Below, piece by piece: positions 11,961 to 24,960 of a DNA stretch of 64,000 nucleotides (the first letter of the stretch is position 1; each line of letters begins with the position of its first letter). The translations under genes were made by a program, and so were the position numbers. This DNA comes from Scatophagus argus (taxonomy: Eukaryota; Chordata; Actinopteri; Scatophagidae): the NCBI RefSeq assembly GCF_020382885.2, contig NC_058501.1, positions 12,435,501 through 12,499,500 on the forward strand, read 5' to 3'. The notes beneath the pieces are model-generated. The model saw only the letters and a list, made by a program, of their open reading frames with translations, was not told where the DNA came from and did no database searches.

Positions 11961-13489
11961 GCAGGTTTGATTCCAGTTAGGCCACTTAACATATTCTAAT
12001 CAATTTCAGAATACATTTATTGATGGATCCAGCAGACATCACGTTTTTGTTAATGTCAATTTTATTACTATAGCAAAATGACGAATTTTCCTCTAAGGAA
12101 ATTAGAATCTGTACAACACAGGACAACCTTTATACTTAAACCCTTGACTGAAACTGGTCGTATTTAACAGTTATTAGCAACTGGGTGTCAAGAAGCAGAT
12201 GTGCATGCTTAAGACTTGGATAGAAATAAGAATATGCAGAATCTAAAAAATATCTAAAATGTGTGTGCAGGTATATACAGGTACTGTACAACATGTCCTG
12301 GCCATCATGCAAAAACAGTAATCAAAATCTCACTGATTGAAAGAAATAACATCCTTATGGAAAAATAAAATACTGGAAAATCATCCCTGAGACACAACTG
12401 AACAAGATCGAATAAGATTGTATCTCCTGGCAAAAGTAAAAGTAACAGCCACTTGGTGGTGCTATTGAAGCGTGCGTTGTAGGGTCTTCTTCACAGGGTT
12501 GTACCCCACTGTGAGATGTCATTATTCAGCTTCAGTCCCTGGAAACCTCTATAAACTAATGATGATAAAGTTAATGAGCATACTGTGCTGTACTGCTGCC
12601 ACAGATGTTCATATCTCAGAATTTCTACTGATATTTACATATTTAATGACTTACAGTATAATAGATATGTGCCATGATATCTTACACTGATATTCAGAGT
12701 ATTTATGTCTCAGTCACCACTGTGAAACTGCATTAGAATTATATAAGAAACAGTTCAGTGTGGCAAACTGTGTAATCTCATAATGATAGAATTTATAATT
12801 TATGACATTGCACTGAGGTCTCTAGTAATATCTTGTCCATTACCTACAGTACAAATGTCATTCAAGTTTCTGTGGTGGATTAATGAATCACATATAAGCT
12901 CATAGTAATTATTTTCATACGGGCTATAAAATACATGGAAATCCTGCCCTCTCCCTGTTGATGTCATTCATGAATAAATAAGAACTTTAAAATTTCTATC
13001 TATTTTATCATAACTTAAACATGCATCAACTCCTAGTAAAACCCCTCATGGCATGCAAGTCAGGAAAATAACCCTTTTTAAACAACAGCGCAAAAATCAC
13101 ACAGAAAAAAGATTTATATGTAATAAAGGATTTCAGCTTTTTATTTTAGTGTCAACACAGGTGGTAGTTTTAAAGGTATATCTTCACAAACTTTGTTTCT
13201 ACACTGCTTTCCAAATAATCAAACAAATTCACAATTTATTTAAAAAACATGCCTCTTATACAAAGTAGTTTTCAGTAAGCCATCAGGATAATTAATAAGC
13301 CTGAGAGCAGTCTTAAGATTACTAGCTCAAAATTATTCAAATCAAAACTCAGATGTCTTCCAAATGTTTCCACACTTTACCGATGAGTATCATCTCTGTA
13401 CACTGCATTCTGTACAACAGTCTGACATACAGTACTTTCTCCTACCCCTGCACATTAAGACAAACACAAACATTCTGAATGCATTTAAC
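11961..13489. other. Intergenic DNA between genes A and B1
   Basis: AT-rich with no exon signal. It may contain distal 3' untranslated sequence of B1, since AATAAA on the minus strand also occurs at about 12061-12066. The open frames at 12472-12690 and 13053-13268 look random. Confidence 0.45.
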
Positions 13490-13495
13490 TTTATT
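13490..13495 (-). terminator. Candidate poly(A) signal for the B1 terminal exon
   Basis: AATAAA on the minus strand, 425 bases beyond the B1 stop codon. Its presence before gene A's promoter supports B1 as a true terminal exon. Confidence 0.4.
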
Positions 13496-13920
13496 TGGTT
13501 TCACAAGCAGAGGTAGGAAGATCCCCTCAATTTCAAATTTTTTCAATTTTTCCCTTTTTGTTAACAGCATTTTGCAACACCCAGTTTTCTTCTCAGTTTA
13601 TATAAATCAAACATACATATTACAAAAGTTGTAGTGCGATCTGACAGCTTCTGGTATGAGCTGTTGAGGCTTCTGTGGCAGAAACTTCTATATTACCTCC
13701 ACAGAAATATTTGTACTTACTGTAGCATAACGCACTGAGTGTATTTTCTAAGCAAACCAGATACAAAGTCATCACTGTAAACCTCTTGTTTCTTATCAGT
13801 GACATTTCATCTTTAACAGTAAAACTGTAAAAATAAAAGGACTGTGCCAATTCGTATCATCTGCATACAGAGTCAAAGAGGTCACGAAAGGCACGAACAT
13901 AAGAAAATACATCTGAGTCT

Positions 13921-15263
13921 TCAATCGTCATTGTCATCCTGTGGTATGGGCAGCTCCCCAGTAGCATGTTTGATATAATGCAAATGCAGCTCCGCCACTT
14001 CATCGAATCCCATATCACAGTCACAACACTCCCATTCCCAGTACTTATGCTGTCTGTGCATGTGTGTTTCCTGTGACTCACTCTTGTCCAGCTCCTGTCC
14101 TGCTTGTGGCTCTACAGTTCCCAATTTCGATCCAGCCGAACCAGATGGTTTTGAAGGCCTGAAGTAATGCACAGGCTCCCCACAATCCGACTCATCAGAG
14201 TCTGCGTGATCTTCAAACTCAGCATCCTCACATGACTTTTGAAGTTCACTTTTCTGCACACATTCTTCCTTTCCTGGCAGCTCCTCCATGTTTGTATCCA
14301 TTTCTGGCTCCTCTTTGACATCAGGGAGACGGAGTTTCTTCTTTTTAAAAACTCGATTCTTTGCAATAATTGCAGAATTTTTCATCCCCAGAGAAATTCC
14401 ACTGGACAAAACATGAACTCTGAGATGCTTTTTTCTGTGTGAAACTAGATTTCTAGGAAAAGCAAAGCTCTTTCCACATAAAGTGCATTGGTAAGGTTTT
14501 GCTCCAGTGTGGCTGTTGTAGTGAATCTTAAGATGTGAAGGCAAGTAGAAGCTCTTGTGGCAAATATTGCACTTGTGTTGCCTCTGACTGTGACCCTGCA
14601 GGTGTTTGTCTAGTGTCCTTTCATCTATAAAGCCTTTGGCACAACTTAAACACCAAAACGGTCGCTGTTGATGGAGGTCAGCGTGAGCCATCAAAGACTT
14701 TTCTGAAGTGAAGTCTTTGTCACACTGATCACATCTGGGAGGTGTTCGTGGCCTGTGAACTCTCAGATGACCAAGGAGCCGTACCCGCCTGATAAAAGAC
14801 ATCCCACACTCCGGACACTGATATTTATGTAAATTTTCCACACTCTGACTTTTTGCCTCACTTTTTGTTGTAGATAGCTGGTTTTCATGCAGCTGCTGGT
14901 GTTTTCTGAATGAGACCAGGTAGAAATAAACTTTCCCACAGTCCAAGCAAGTATAAACCTTCCTAAATTTATTTCCTGAGGCAACTCCAACACCTTGTAC
15001 TGAGACAGAGGGTTTTGTTTGTGATGAATTGCCCACGTCACATCCATCTGCACCATCACCAGTGCCTACATTTCCATTTTCCCTATCATTTCCTCCCTCA
15101 GGGTCCCGTTCTGAAGGATTTCTGTTGTCTCCAGTCTGAGCTGCATCTTCTTCCTCCTCCTCCTCCTCCTCTTCCATGGCATGCTGGTGCAGGTGAGTCT
15201 CGAAGACTTCCTGGTGTGTAAACTTCAGTCCACAATCCTTACATTCAAGGCTGAACTGCTTGA
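13921..15263 (-). CDS. Gene B, terminal exon B1: eight-finger C2H2 protein
   Basis: Opens at an acceptor (ttttctag) at 15264-15265 and begins with two bases that complete a phase-1 codon. No start exon or CpG promoter was found between here and B2, so the likely 5' partner is the exon at 24505-24619, giving 485 residues. An internal ATG at 15177 could also serve. Fingers in order: CKDCGLKF, CLDCGKVY, CPECGMSF, CDQCDKDF, CLSCAKGF, CNICHKSF, CTLCGKSF, and a last CCDCDMGF after an acidic spacer. An acidic Glu run follows finger 1. The spacer has VKEE, a SUMO consensus. The last finger ends HYIKHATGEL, the cluster's signature. Likely a nuclear DNA-binding regulator of unknown target. Confidence 0.7.
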
Positions 15264-17123
15264 CTAGAAAAGAAGAAAAAGGACCAACTTAGACAATTCA
15301 TAAGAAATAATAATGTCAGTTCATGTGAAATATTTTCTTAACCTAGTTGTTATGAGTATAAAAAGTAAACTAGAGTACATCTTACTAATGAGTTTGGTAA
15401 GGGGCAGAAAAAGCCTTCCGCTCATTACAGGTAATGACACCAACGTTTCATTGTAGCAGGTAAAACTTACAAGAATGAGTTGTGGCTCTTCTCCTCATTC
15501 ACAGATGGGGGGTAATTACAAGCGTAGAGCCTTGCAACTCTTCATAAAATTACTTCAATCTTAGAAAACTGCACAAAATATTTACTTTTAGCCTCGCTGA
15601 TCAAGCTGATCATCATCATCTGTGGCGTCTGAAGTGCAACTTCTCTGTGGGTTGGACTTTTTGATAGATGGCATATTTCTTACACATTTCTAAATAAGGA
15701 AAAACTATCTTTCATTTAAAGCAATCATAAAAAGACAATTTTAAATATTAAAGCAAATTGTGAGATTTCTTAGCAGAAAGCACATTGGTGAATGGAATAC
15801 TAGTCTTTTAACCATCAATTGTGGAATTCAGTTTTTAAATTAATCATTCAAAGACAGAAAAAGTAAACAGAATTATTACTGTAAATTAAATGATTAATTA
15901 ATGCATTAGTTAACTTCACTATAAACACTCTCTAATTGTCCTGGTGACACAGACCAGGTTTTAGATCAACTGTGTGCTGTGTATGAAGCAGAGCAAATCA
16001 TCTCAATGTGACTGATGTTCTGTAGTGACAGACATTATTTGGTTTAAAAAATGATATGTGCCCTACTGTTGGTTTCCTAACGCTTTAATTAATTTAACTT
16101 AATTTTTAAATGTAATGCTGCAGTATTTAACATGCCCTCATAATAACTAATTACACAGTCAGGGCTACTTAGACAGAAGATGTGCCCCAATCAGGAAACA
16201 GAAAAAACATACACAGATTAAACTGAGGCTGAATTGACCACACAACCCAATAATTCACACAAAAGTTGATCAATTTATTTATATTGGTCATCTAAAGAGG
16301 GAACAAAAAGTAGTAAACTAACAACCATCTTACATAAACATAAACACTATTTTAGCTTTAGTAGTGAATAATGTTCCCATAACATAAAAAAATAACACTG
16401 ACAAGGAAAAGAACATGGGCTCTTATACATTAATTAATGCGAAATGTACTGTATCCAACATACACTTACTTGATTGTAAAATTTGTCTTATTATGGTAAC
16501 TGTTAACTTCTTAAGTTGAACATTGGGACTTTTTTTTTTTTTTACATCAACAGTGCACATTAATTAATTTCATATATCATAACTTATTTGCCAGGTGGAT
16601 TTTGTTCAGTCAAACGTCGGGTACTTAAAACAACACTAGTGAATTATTGTGCAGAATTATTTCAATGTCCTCTTAAACTTTGCAATAGTGTGTCAGCAGC
16701 ATGTTTTGGGGTTTTTTTTTCAGGGAATTTTGAAATGTACAAGGACAAACATACACATGCATAACTGTTTCTGAATCTTTTTTCTTTTTCAAAAGAAGGA
16801 CAAATCGTATGGCGGCTCAAAACTACACATTCGTGACATCTAAAGGGGTTATTCTTTAACATTTGTACATATTTTAATCCAGTGTAAAGGAAAGCCTGAG
16901 AATAGGAATATAACCAGAGGTGCTTTTTTTTTTCTTTCGTTCTTTTTTTTTTTTTAACATAAAAGATCCCAAATAATGTAGAGACAAACAGGGAAAGCAT
17001 GTTTCTACTCTAAATAAAAGGTCTAACAAGGAATTGTATAGATTAACACATTTAAGTAGTTTGGCAACCTCCAAAACAAAAATCAAAAATCTACAATCTA
17101 CAGTGTCTTCATGTTAGTCCTTT
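15264..17123. other. Spacer between B1 and B2
   Basis: AT-rich with long T runs near 16531 and 16925-16957. It holds the B2 3' untranslated region, with a candidate AATAAA on the minus strand at 16274-16279. I looked for a separate start exon for B1 and found none: candidate donors such as that at 15467-15472 are not preceded by an open ATG frame. Confidence 0.45.
16274..16279 (-). terminator. Candidate poly(A) signal for B2
   Basis: AATAAA on the minus strand, about 980 bases past the B2 stop. It would end the B2 transcript before the B1 exon. Confidence 0.35.
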
Positions 17124-17253
17124 TTAGGTCGGATACACTCCTTGGGCATGTTCAATATAATGCTGGTGCAAATCAGTTTCTTAACAAAAAGTAGTTCCAC
17201 ATTCAAGACAAGTAAGGCTATTAGTATCTCCTGATGAGACAGCAGCAGGGGCA
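17124..17253 (-). pseudogene. Relic of the family's last C2H2 finger, after the B2 stop
   Basis: In a frame different from B2, the 3' flank reads CLECGTTF, then one stop, then ETDLHQHYIEHAQG. This matches the terminal finger of B1, C and E (H-Y-x2-H-A-x-G). B2 itself ends after a C2HC finger, so a frameshift cut this finger off and a later stop arose inside it. The Cys pair and His pair are still visible, which suggests the loss is not very old. Confidence 0.7.
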
Positions 17254-20200
17254 TCACTCTGTATTCTTGAAATCACTGATACAGTCCTGGTGATGAGCGA
17301 TTAGGTCCTGTATTTCACTGAAGGTCCGAGGGCAAATGGAGCAATGATACGAGTCACTGTTACAGTGCAGAGTTTCATGTTTTTGTAACGCAGTTGGTGA
17401 AAGGAAGGCTTTGCCACAGTGTTGGCACTTATGACTACTCTGTGACTGGCTGTCTGCATTAAGTGCAGGATGATTCAGTGAAGAGGATGGAAAGGAATTC
17501 CCTCTGCTGTCGCCAGAGGGCATGTTGGGTTTTAGAGGCTTTGAGGTCATAGCAGTGCTGAGCCTGTAGCGAACCTCATTTGGGAGACGACAGCGAACTT
17601 CATCATGCCAGGCGAGGTGCTGCTGCAGTTGATTCTCAGTCCAAAAGCCCTGGCAGCACAGGGCGCAACAATAAGGCCGGGTCCTTGCTTTGACCTTGTG
17701 GGCCCCTAATTGGTCCTCTGTTTGGAAAGCTTTCCCACACTTGTCACACTTGAAGAGGCATTTAGCTGCATGCTCGGGCAGACAGCTAAGAGGCGGGCAA
17801 ACCTCAGCAGTAGTTTCAGGAGTCTGACTTTCCTGTTTGGACTCATGCTTTACCTCCAGTAATACTTTCTTATGGTCTGCAGAACTGCACTGCTCCACAC
17901 AGTCAAGACATGGGACAGATTTCACAGGCGGGGGGTCTGATCTGATTTTCTTCCTTCCTCTGCCAAAAGGCATATTTTTCACTGTTACTATAGAATTATT
18001 CACAGATTGTGAGTCTTCTGTTTGTTGTATTTCATTGCTTGAGGGAATGGACTCATTTTTAGAGCACACAGAAATCTTATTTTTGCCTTTTGTCCTGTTT
18101 GAGTGGGCCTGCCATTTGTGGGCACGCAGACCTCTTGCTTTGGCAAAGGTCATAGAGCAGAGGGGACAATGGTAAGCTTTGGGCTTCAGTGTCGTTGATA
18201 TGGACTCACTCCTGTTGAAGTTAACATCAGCCTGTTCTGGGACCTGGTCAACCAACATGACTGTGTCTCGTTGATCATCTGCAGCTTCCAAAGTGTTACT
18301 GTGTTCATTTTTACAGTGGGCAGATAGATGGGAACCTTGCACAAAAGTTTTGGTACATTCTTGTTGTGAAAACTCTGATGAACTGTGTGTGTTACTGCTC
18401 GCAACGGGCTCTGGCTCAGATTTGCTTTGACACTGAGGATTAAACATTTGGTGGCGCTGAAAAACACAAAGGTTAAAAAACTGTTTGCCACATTTGTGGC
18501 ACTGAAAAGGTCCACCCTCTGTCTTCTGGCTAACAGATTTCAAATCATCATCTTTTAGCAAGGATCGTGAGAATTTTTTTTCTTTGTGCCATCTTTTGTG
18601 GGAGCCCAGGGCTGAGTTGGACATGAATCGCCTCCCACAGTCTGAGCAGTTAAACGGTCCTTTACTCGACTCTTCCTGTTTAGGTTTCTTAAGCATTACA
18701 GACATGGATAATTTTGCATTTGCTACAGATTTGTATCCCTCAGTGTGAATTCTTTTATGAAAATTCAAAGCTCCAACCACTGAAAAGCTTCTGTCACACT
18801 TTTTGCATTGGTATTTCAAATTAGTTGTACTTAGGTTTTCCACCTGTAGCTTCTCACTGTCCATTTCATTTACTTCAGCATTAACTGTTGCTTGCTTTTC
18901 CAGTGTGGTGACATCCTTACAATTCTTGTGCAATTTTAGAGAATCATCATTTTTTGAGGTTTTTGATTTACAATCAGCTGCTTGATGATCTCTCTTAACG
19001 CAAAGCTTTTGATGAGCCTTCAAAGAGACCTTGCTGTTGAAGTGTGCAAGGCATGTTGCGCACTGGAGATCCTCCAGCGTGACAGCAGATCTTGGTGTTG
19101 ATGGCGAGTACCCAGTCTCGTACCCATGGCTTTTCATGTGAAACTGAAGTGCCTTGGCTCGTGAAAACAGTTTTCCGCAGTCAGGGCAGCTGTAAGTGTT
19201 CTTTTTTAACTGCTCAACCTGATGCTGAAAAGACTTAATAGGCGGCGGGAGTAACTGGTCATTGTGCACTACCTGGTGTCTGAGAAGGCTGGAAAAAAGA
19301 CGGAATGACCTGTTGCAGATTTCACATTTATGATTTCCGTTTTCATGTTTTCGCATGTGCAACGCCATAATGCCCCTGTGTCGGAACTTTCTACCACACA
19401 CTGGACATGCAACCCTGACAGTGGAGCGTGGGCGTCCATTAACAGAGTGCAAAGAACCTGCAAGACCTTTTCTTAATCTCAAATCTGCACACTGAGTCTG
19501 ACTTTGCTTGTGGTGAGAGTAAGCTCCTAGAGACCAAAATCCCTTCCCACACTGTTCACAATGATAAATCTTTGGACCTAGAAGGGTTTTCTTTGGATTG
19601 TACTCTCTCTTTGTGACTGAAATATTCTCGTTCTTTTGTGTGGAGCAGTTTTTCGTATGGTTAAATAAGGTAGTTGTGTTCCAAAAGGACATCATGCAAT
19701 CTGGGCATTGGAACAGTTTTCTTTTGGGATGATGCAGTTGATGAGAGACTAAAGCAGACAAACACGGGAAGCATTTACCACACTCACTGCATGTGAAATC
19801 TTTCTTCTCAAATTCCTCCGCCTGGTACAAAACATCATTGCTCGTGGTTTCATTCTTGTGTTGTTGTATGTGCTTGAAGTGTTCTGTATAGCTACTGGCT
19901 TCATGGCCACATGTGTCGCATGTGTAAACTGCGACTGACTGACCTTCAGTCTGTTGTCTTCTCTTATGAATGCCATGCCACATTCTGTGAACACGTAGTG
20001 ATGAAGCACTAGAAAACCAACGGTAACATTCTGGGCAATCAAATCTTCCCTCAGTCGTTTTAGTCTCGGTTTCCCTCACTATCGGTGCACAATGCACATC
20101 AGCTAGCTCAAAGTCAATCTGTACAATTTTCAAATCCATCTGTGGCTTTGAAACATTAGTACTGGGGGAAACTATGGTGTCATCTTCATCTCTTGTTTCC

Positions 20201-23200
20201 TGATCGGACTCACACAGCAGCTCAAGATCAGGATTCAGGTCTTGGATGGGCTCGTCCTCAGATTCACTTGCACTGATCACCTGCACATTAAAGTCCCCAG
20301 GTTCATAACTCTCCACATCTTCATCATTCTCATTTACATGCGAGTCTTCTTCAGTGATACTGGTCGGAAGCAGATCCTCAGATTCCACCTGTTCCTGCTC
20401 AGTCTCTTTTGTTTCACTTTCAAAGGTTTTCTGTTGAGGTAGCAGAGAAGTCCGTGTCTGGGCTTCCTTCTCCGTTTCTCTGAAAACATCTGTATGATGG
20501 AGCTGATGGGAGTGGAGTGCTGAGGCCCTGGAAAACTTGAGCCCACAATCTTTACATTCAAATGCCTTCTTCTGTAATTGACACACTTGATGAAGAAATG
20601 ACTTTGCTGGGGTCTCATCACTGTGAACCATGCGTTGATGTCTGTAGTAGAATGTTAGAGTCATAAATACCTTTCCACATTCCTCACATAGGAACCTTTT
20701 TGCTGAATCATCTGAGTGATTTGCATGCCAGCGCTGATGGTTGAAGAGGGCAATGTGGCCACTGAAAGCCTTTTTGCACTCACTACAATAAAACTCATTG
20801 CAGCTTTTCTTTGGTTTTTCTTTCATTTCTTCTGGAGAGCATTGTCTGTTGCGGCTAAAACGTTGATGTGTTTTAAGGCGCAATAGAGCAGTAAAAGCTT
20901 TACCACATGAACACTTGAAAAGTTTTTCAGGAGTTACATGTGTCTGGTTCTCACTGGGCTTGGCTTCAGCAGGCGACTCCTCCATGTGACACGCATCTCC
21001 TGAACCCCTGTTTCGCGACTTTACCAATTTTTCCTCATGACAACGACGATGTGCATCAAGGGCTGAAGCCCGAGAATAATTCCGCCCACAAGACTCACAC
21101 TGAAATGACTTCTTTTTCAAATGTTCAAGGTCGTGAAAAACAGATTTTGATGCCTGTCTGTGTGAGCGCTGATGGTTAAGAAAGTGTCCGACCACACCGT
21201 AACATTTCCCACAGTCTGGACATTCATAGGTTTGCTGCTTTGTTATCCCAGGTCTTATTTGAATACCAGTCTCCTTTGGGGAAGTTGGACCATGTATCTT
21301 CTCCATGTGTGAGTGGAACTCACTTGGTTCAACAAATGACAGTGAACATAAAGTACAGAAAGTGGCTGTTTCACTGTCCTTTTTTGGATCATTTAAACCA
21401 CCCAACTGGTCATCTAAACACACGCCTTCTTGCAAGTGCTGATGGCGATGGTCCAAGTAGGCTGCCTCATCTCTGAAGGCTTCTCCACAATGCTGACAGC
21501 AGAAAACCCCAACCCCTAAAAATAGAAAGGGGAAAATAGGAGGTCAAAGCCACTCCTGTTTCCAGAGAAAGATAGACAGACAAATAAACACAAACCACAA
21601 AAACACAGGTACAAATCATGTCTTTATTTTAGATGTGAATAGAGTTTACAATATTATCACAAAAATTTGGTTCTGGAAATACCACAATGCCCGTAAAAAA
21701 CAAATTCATGTCATATGATTACAGAAGGGCTAATACAGTGTTTAAGTCAAGCGACCTCTGAAGTTCAACCACACGCTTAGTTGATGGGACTGCTGCAGAA
21801 TATGTTCCAATTTAAAAGGCAAATGGTACCCATAGATTTGCACCATTGGGTTGTGAAAGAAAAACACTTATTTTCTTGCCTGCAGAGCCTGATGCTACTT
21901 TCACAACCAAATCCAATGGCAGACACCATGCCTAATGTAACAGGATACAGAATTAAATAAAAAAATTAACAACCATGTTCTTACAGCGATAAATTTTAAT
22001 TTATGTTCAAACTGACTCCCTTTAAATTAAACCATTCAATTATTTTTAAAAAAATAAATAACTTTTGTTGGTCATTGTCGACTGGTAAACACTTTTGATA
22101 GGTTAAAACACATGGTTTAAACAGCTGTATGCCCATTAAAACTGTTATTATTGGCAGATGATGGTTTGCACATCTAGAAAGACAGAACATTCAGGCCCTT
22201 ATCATACCTGGCATTAACATCTTGGGCAGACAGTCTTGGGTGATCTGATCACAAGTGGACAGCTCTGAATAAATATTTCATACCTGGCACTATGACGTGT
22301 CTCGACTGAGCACTTGTGAACAGATCTCACCCCACTCTATAACAAATAAACATGGACATCTTTCCATTTTTAACCAGCAGACCAACAGTAGTAGTCAACA
22401 CGCTGAACCAAACTGACACTTTTTTTTTCACAGATAACCTAATGTTTAACACGGGAAGCCCCCCAAAATTAAGAGTTTGTCTTACACAATATTTTACAAA
22501 GTTTATAAAAATCTCTCTTAACAACTCACCAAAACTGAGGATTTTTTTAGGGGAGTCTGTGGACATTCTCCATGTGTGACAAAAAAGTAACCTGCACTGA
22601 TTGGTGTTTACTGTATTTGACCTGTTTACTGTTAATAAAATGTTGTCGTCTTTAACAAATTTACGGTGAACGATGAAATCAGTTGAAGCGCTTTCCTCAA
22701 ACACCTTGGAGCTAGTCTTCATTGGAAGACACACTTGAGACATGCAATAGCCAACAGGAGAAACAACTCAAGATATTGTATTTAATGCCAAGTTTACAAG
22801 ATGGCACAAATGCTTAAGAAGTTAATAAGTCTCTCCTGACTCAACTACTGTCAGCTGAAACAATGCATCCGCAAACACCTCGTCTTCATCTTGACGAGCA
22901 TGACAATCCAAACAACATCCATCTTAAAATCTGACCATATGCATCACAGACCACTTTCAAATATGGTCTGAGTAATTGGTTGCATTCACACCTGTATTTG
23001 GAGCTGTCCACTTGTGACTGGATCCCTCAAGCATGTCAAAGTCAGGTATGAAGAGGGTCTTAGTCTGGTATCACACCAGCAAGTACAAAAGGAAGTCAAA
23101 GTATTCTGATGCTGCCCTCACGTGGCACCTGACACTCATGTTTTTGAGACACAAAGTTAGAGAGCGTAAGCTGTTAAAGTAGTGATAGCATTGTTGTCTG

Positions 23201-24619
23201 ACAGCTGACAAAAAGAAAAATAGATACCACATAGCTCACTCTTCTCTTTTCAAAAACAGTGGATGCTTCTTTTTTAGCACTGTTATGACAAGGAAAAACA
23301 AACTAACTCACTCCCTTGGATTCATCACTGGTAATTAGATTATTTTATTTATGAAATTTTAAAATCTGATATGTATATAATCGGTGGGTTGTCCATGCAA
23401 ACTTTTCCCACAGAATCTATAAAATTGAGGTTAATGGAACCCTATTTGAGGGCACCGTATCAACACTGCACCTGAATAAAATGGATTTGAAACTCTTTAG
23501 TACCCCTAATTCATCTCACCAAAACATCATGAGGATATTTAGGAAATGTCCTGCTAGCAGTTATATAACCCTGTCAAGTCCTTAAAAATAAGTAAAATAT
23601 GCTTAAGTTACCAATTATTCACCATATTCTTGTAAACCTCAGACACTGTGACTGGACTATCCAATCCACTGCCATTCAAAATGCGTAGGATTCTCATGTT
23701 AAATTGCTAACACTATCAAGAATCTTTGAGTTTGCTTCTGCAAACTGGTGTCTGTATCAGGAATGCTGTTATTCTCAGTAGCCAATGAAGCTAAACTACC
23801 AATTAATTCAAGTCTACAGTGTTCTGAAATCTGCAGCTTCATACATGCAAAGCATATGCTCTATGCTGTATCCTGTACCAATGTTACTAAATATATAATA
23901 AAACCCCACAATGCAGTGCTTCTGTGTAATGTGCATTATATTTAGCTCAGTACTACACAATAACTGTGCTTGAACTTATCAGATTGCAAGTGCCTACAAA
24001 TGAAAGAGGACAATATTCGTTTTGCTACATGTTTTGTGGCTCACTAAACAATGTGGATTGCAGGTAAGGTTTTCATTTCTATAGTTTCTCAGCCTGGCCC
24101 GACCAATTAATTAATAAATAAATACTGTTCAAGACTGAAGACATAACATTTTTCACATCACTACACTGAGTATACTCCTTCTTACATCATTCTTAAGAGC
24201 AAACATGCGAGTGTTAGCTTTGTCTCGGACTGTTGCTGCGTTTGTTCAATAAACAACACTGATCATCCATGAACATGAAACAACCAAAAAGACCTGTCGT
24301 GGATATACAACAGTGTAAGTCAATGCTACTTCATACTCAGTGCTAACGTTATTCATTTGTCGCAAAATTGCTGTGACATTGCCACGATTATTTCACGTCC
24401 CTGCACTGAAGTTGGGGTAGGGGGTCGCTCACGTTACGCCTCAACATATTGACAGTGTATTGAAATTTACATTAAGCTTTAAATGATGGCTACTGGATAC
24501 TTACCATCAGCGATGTCCTCAACCGATGAACCAATGTTGTTTTCAGATGCTTTATTTCCATTGTGTGGTCTCTTTTCAGCTCCCCCCTCTTTGATCTCCG
24601 CGGCAGCAGCTTCGTCCAT
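17254..24619 (-). CDS. Gene B, long form B2: about 26-finger C2H2 protein
   Basis: Two coding exons, 24619-24505 and 21515-17254, joined in phase 1, give 1458 residues. The second exon holds about 26 C2H2 or C2HC fingers, from CQHCGEAF to CSICPRTF. Most are spread singly or in pairs, separated by acidic or Ser/Thr-rich linkers rather than the TGEKP type. Many share the fragment CPDCGK or CSECGK with HQRxH. Some are degenerate: a single-CxC finger (FKCSCGKAF), a finger lacking the first Cys (QQECTKTF), and several ending H-x-C. An acidic block lies near residues 440-500. The reading frame stops just before a fossil last finger. Likely a nuclear regulator of unknown target. It shares its start exon with B1. 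Confidence 0.8.
21516..24504. other. First intron of gene B
   Basis: A 3-kb intron, AT-rich, containing one repeat-like element with inverted ends (22194-23061). No other exon with matching phase was recognised. Confidence 0.5.
22194..23061. mobile_element. Non-autonomous DNA transposon (MITE-like) with imperfect inverted ends
   Basis: The left end contains CATACCTGGCATTAACAT followed by ATCACAAGTGGACAGCTC. The reverse complement of the right end contains CATACCTGACTTTGACAT followed by GTCACAAGTGGACAGCTC. The inverted ends are about 70 bases long and about 80% alike by eye. The interior has a 138-codon minus-strand frame with no recognisable domain. Target-site duplications are not clear, and the superfamily is not certain. 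Confidence 0.6.
24505..24619 (-). CDS. Shared start exon of gene B
   Basis: Starts MDEAAAAEIKEGG and ends in phase 1 at a GTAAGT donor (24499-24504). The start context is AAGATGG. Both the B2 acceptor at 21516 and the B1 acceptor at 15264 accept this phase without a stop. The exon is acidic and has no finger, like the first exons of genes A and C. Confidence 0.7.
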
Positions 24620-24960
24620 CTTGGCGTTTGGTGGTGTTAGCTTACTCTAGCTAGCACTCGTTAGCTTAACAGCGCCACCGTTGTTTTCACTAAGCGAAAG
24701 TTGATCAGCGCAGAGTCGGGGTGAAACAGAGTTTAAAGCCGGATGTGATACTCTAGTCTTTCAACCCATAACAAATCAGCATTTTGTATTGTATTTAGCA
24801 ATGCGAGTGATGCTTAACGCCACAGCTAGCCGTCTCGCACACACACACACACCTGCAATGTGTGCGGCGTGCGCGGCAGTGCATCTCATAGCGGAAGTGG
24901 GTTCTTCTTCGTCTTTTCCTTCAGTTAAGGAGGTTGTTCGCTAAAGAATGAATGTGATTT
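24620..24960 (-). promoter_or_regulatory. Promoter region of gene B
   Basis: CpG-containing DNA directly upstream of the start exon, with a short (AC) run at 24838-24852 and an ETS-type CGGAAGTG at 24892-24899, the GABPA consensus found at many housekeeping promoters. Confidence 0.45.

Noticed and set aside
15461-15620. Candidate separate start exon for B1 with a GTAAGT donor
   Set aside because: The frame before the donor has no in-frame ATG without a stop, so I prefer the shared exon at 24505.
17837-18175. Plus-strand frames opposite the B2 exon
   Set aside because: Long finger exons leave antisense frames open by composition. None has a domain or start context.
22327-22743. 138-codon minus-strand frame inside the MITE-like element
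   Set aside because: No recognisable domain, no splice fit with gene B, and composition like the flanking AT-rich DNA. Probably chance.
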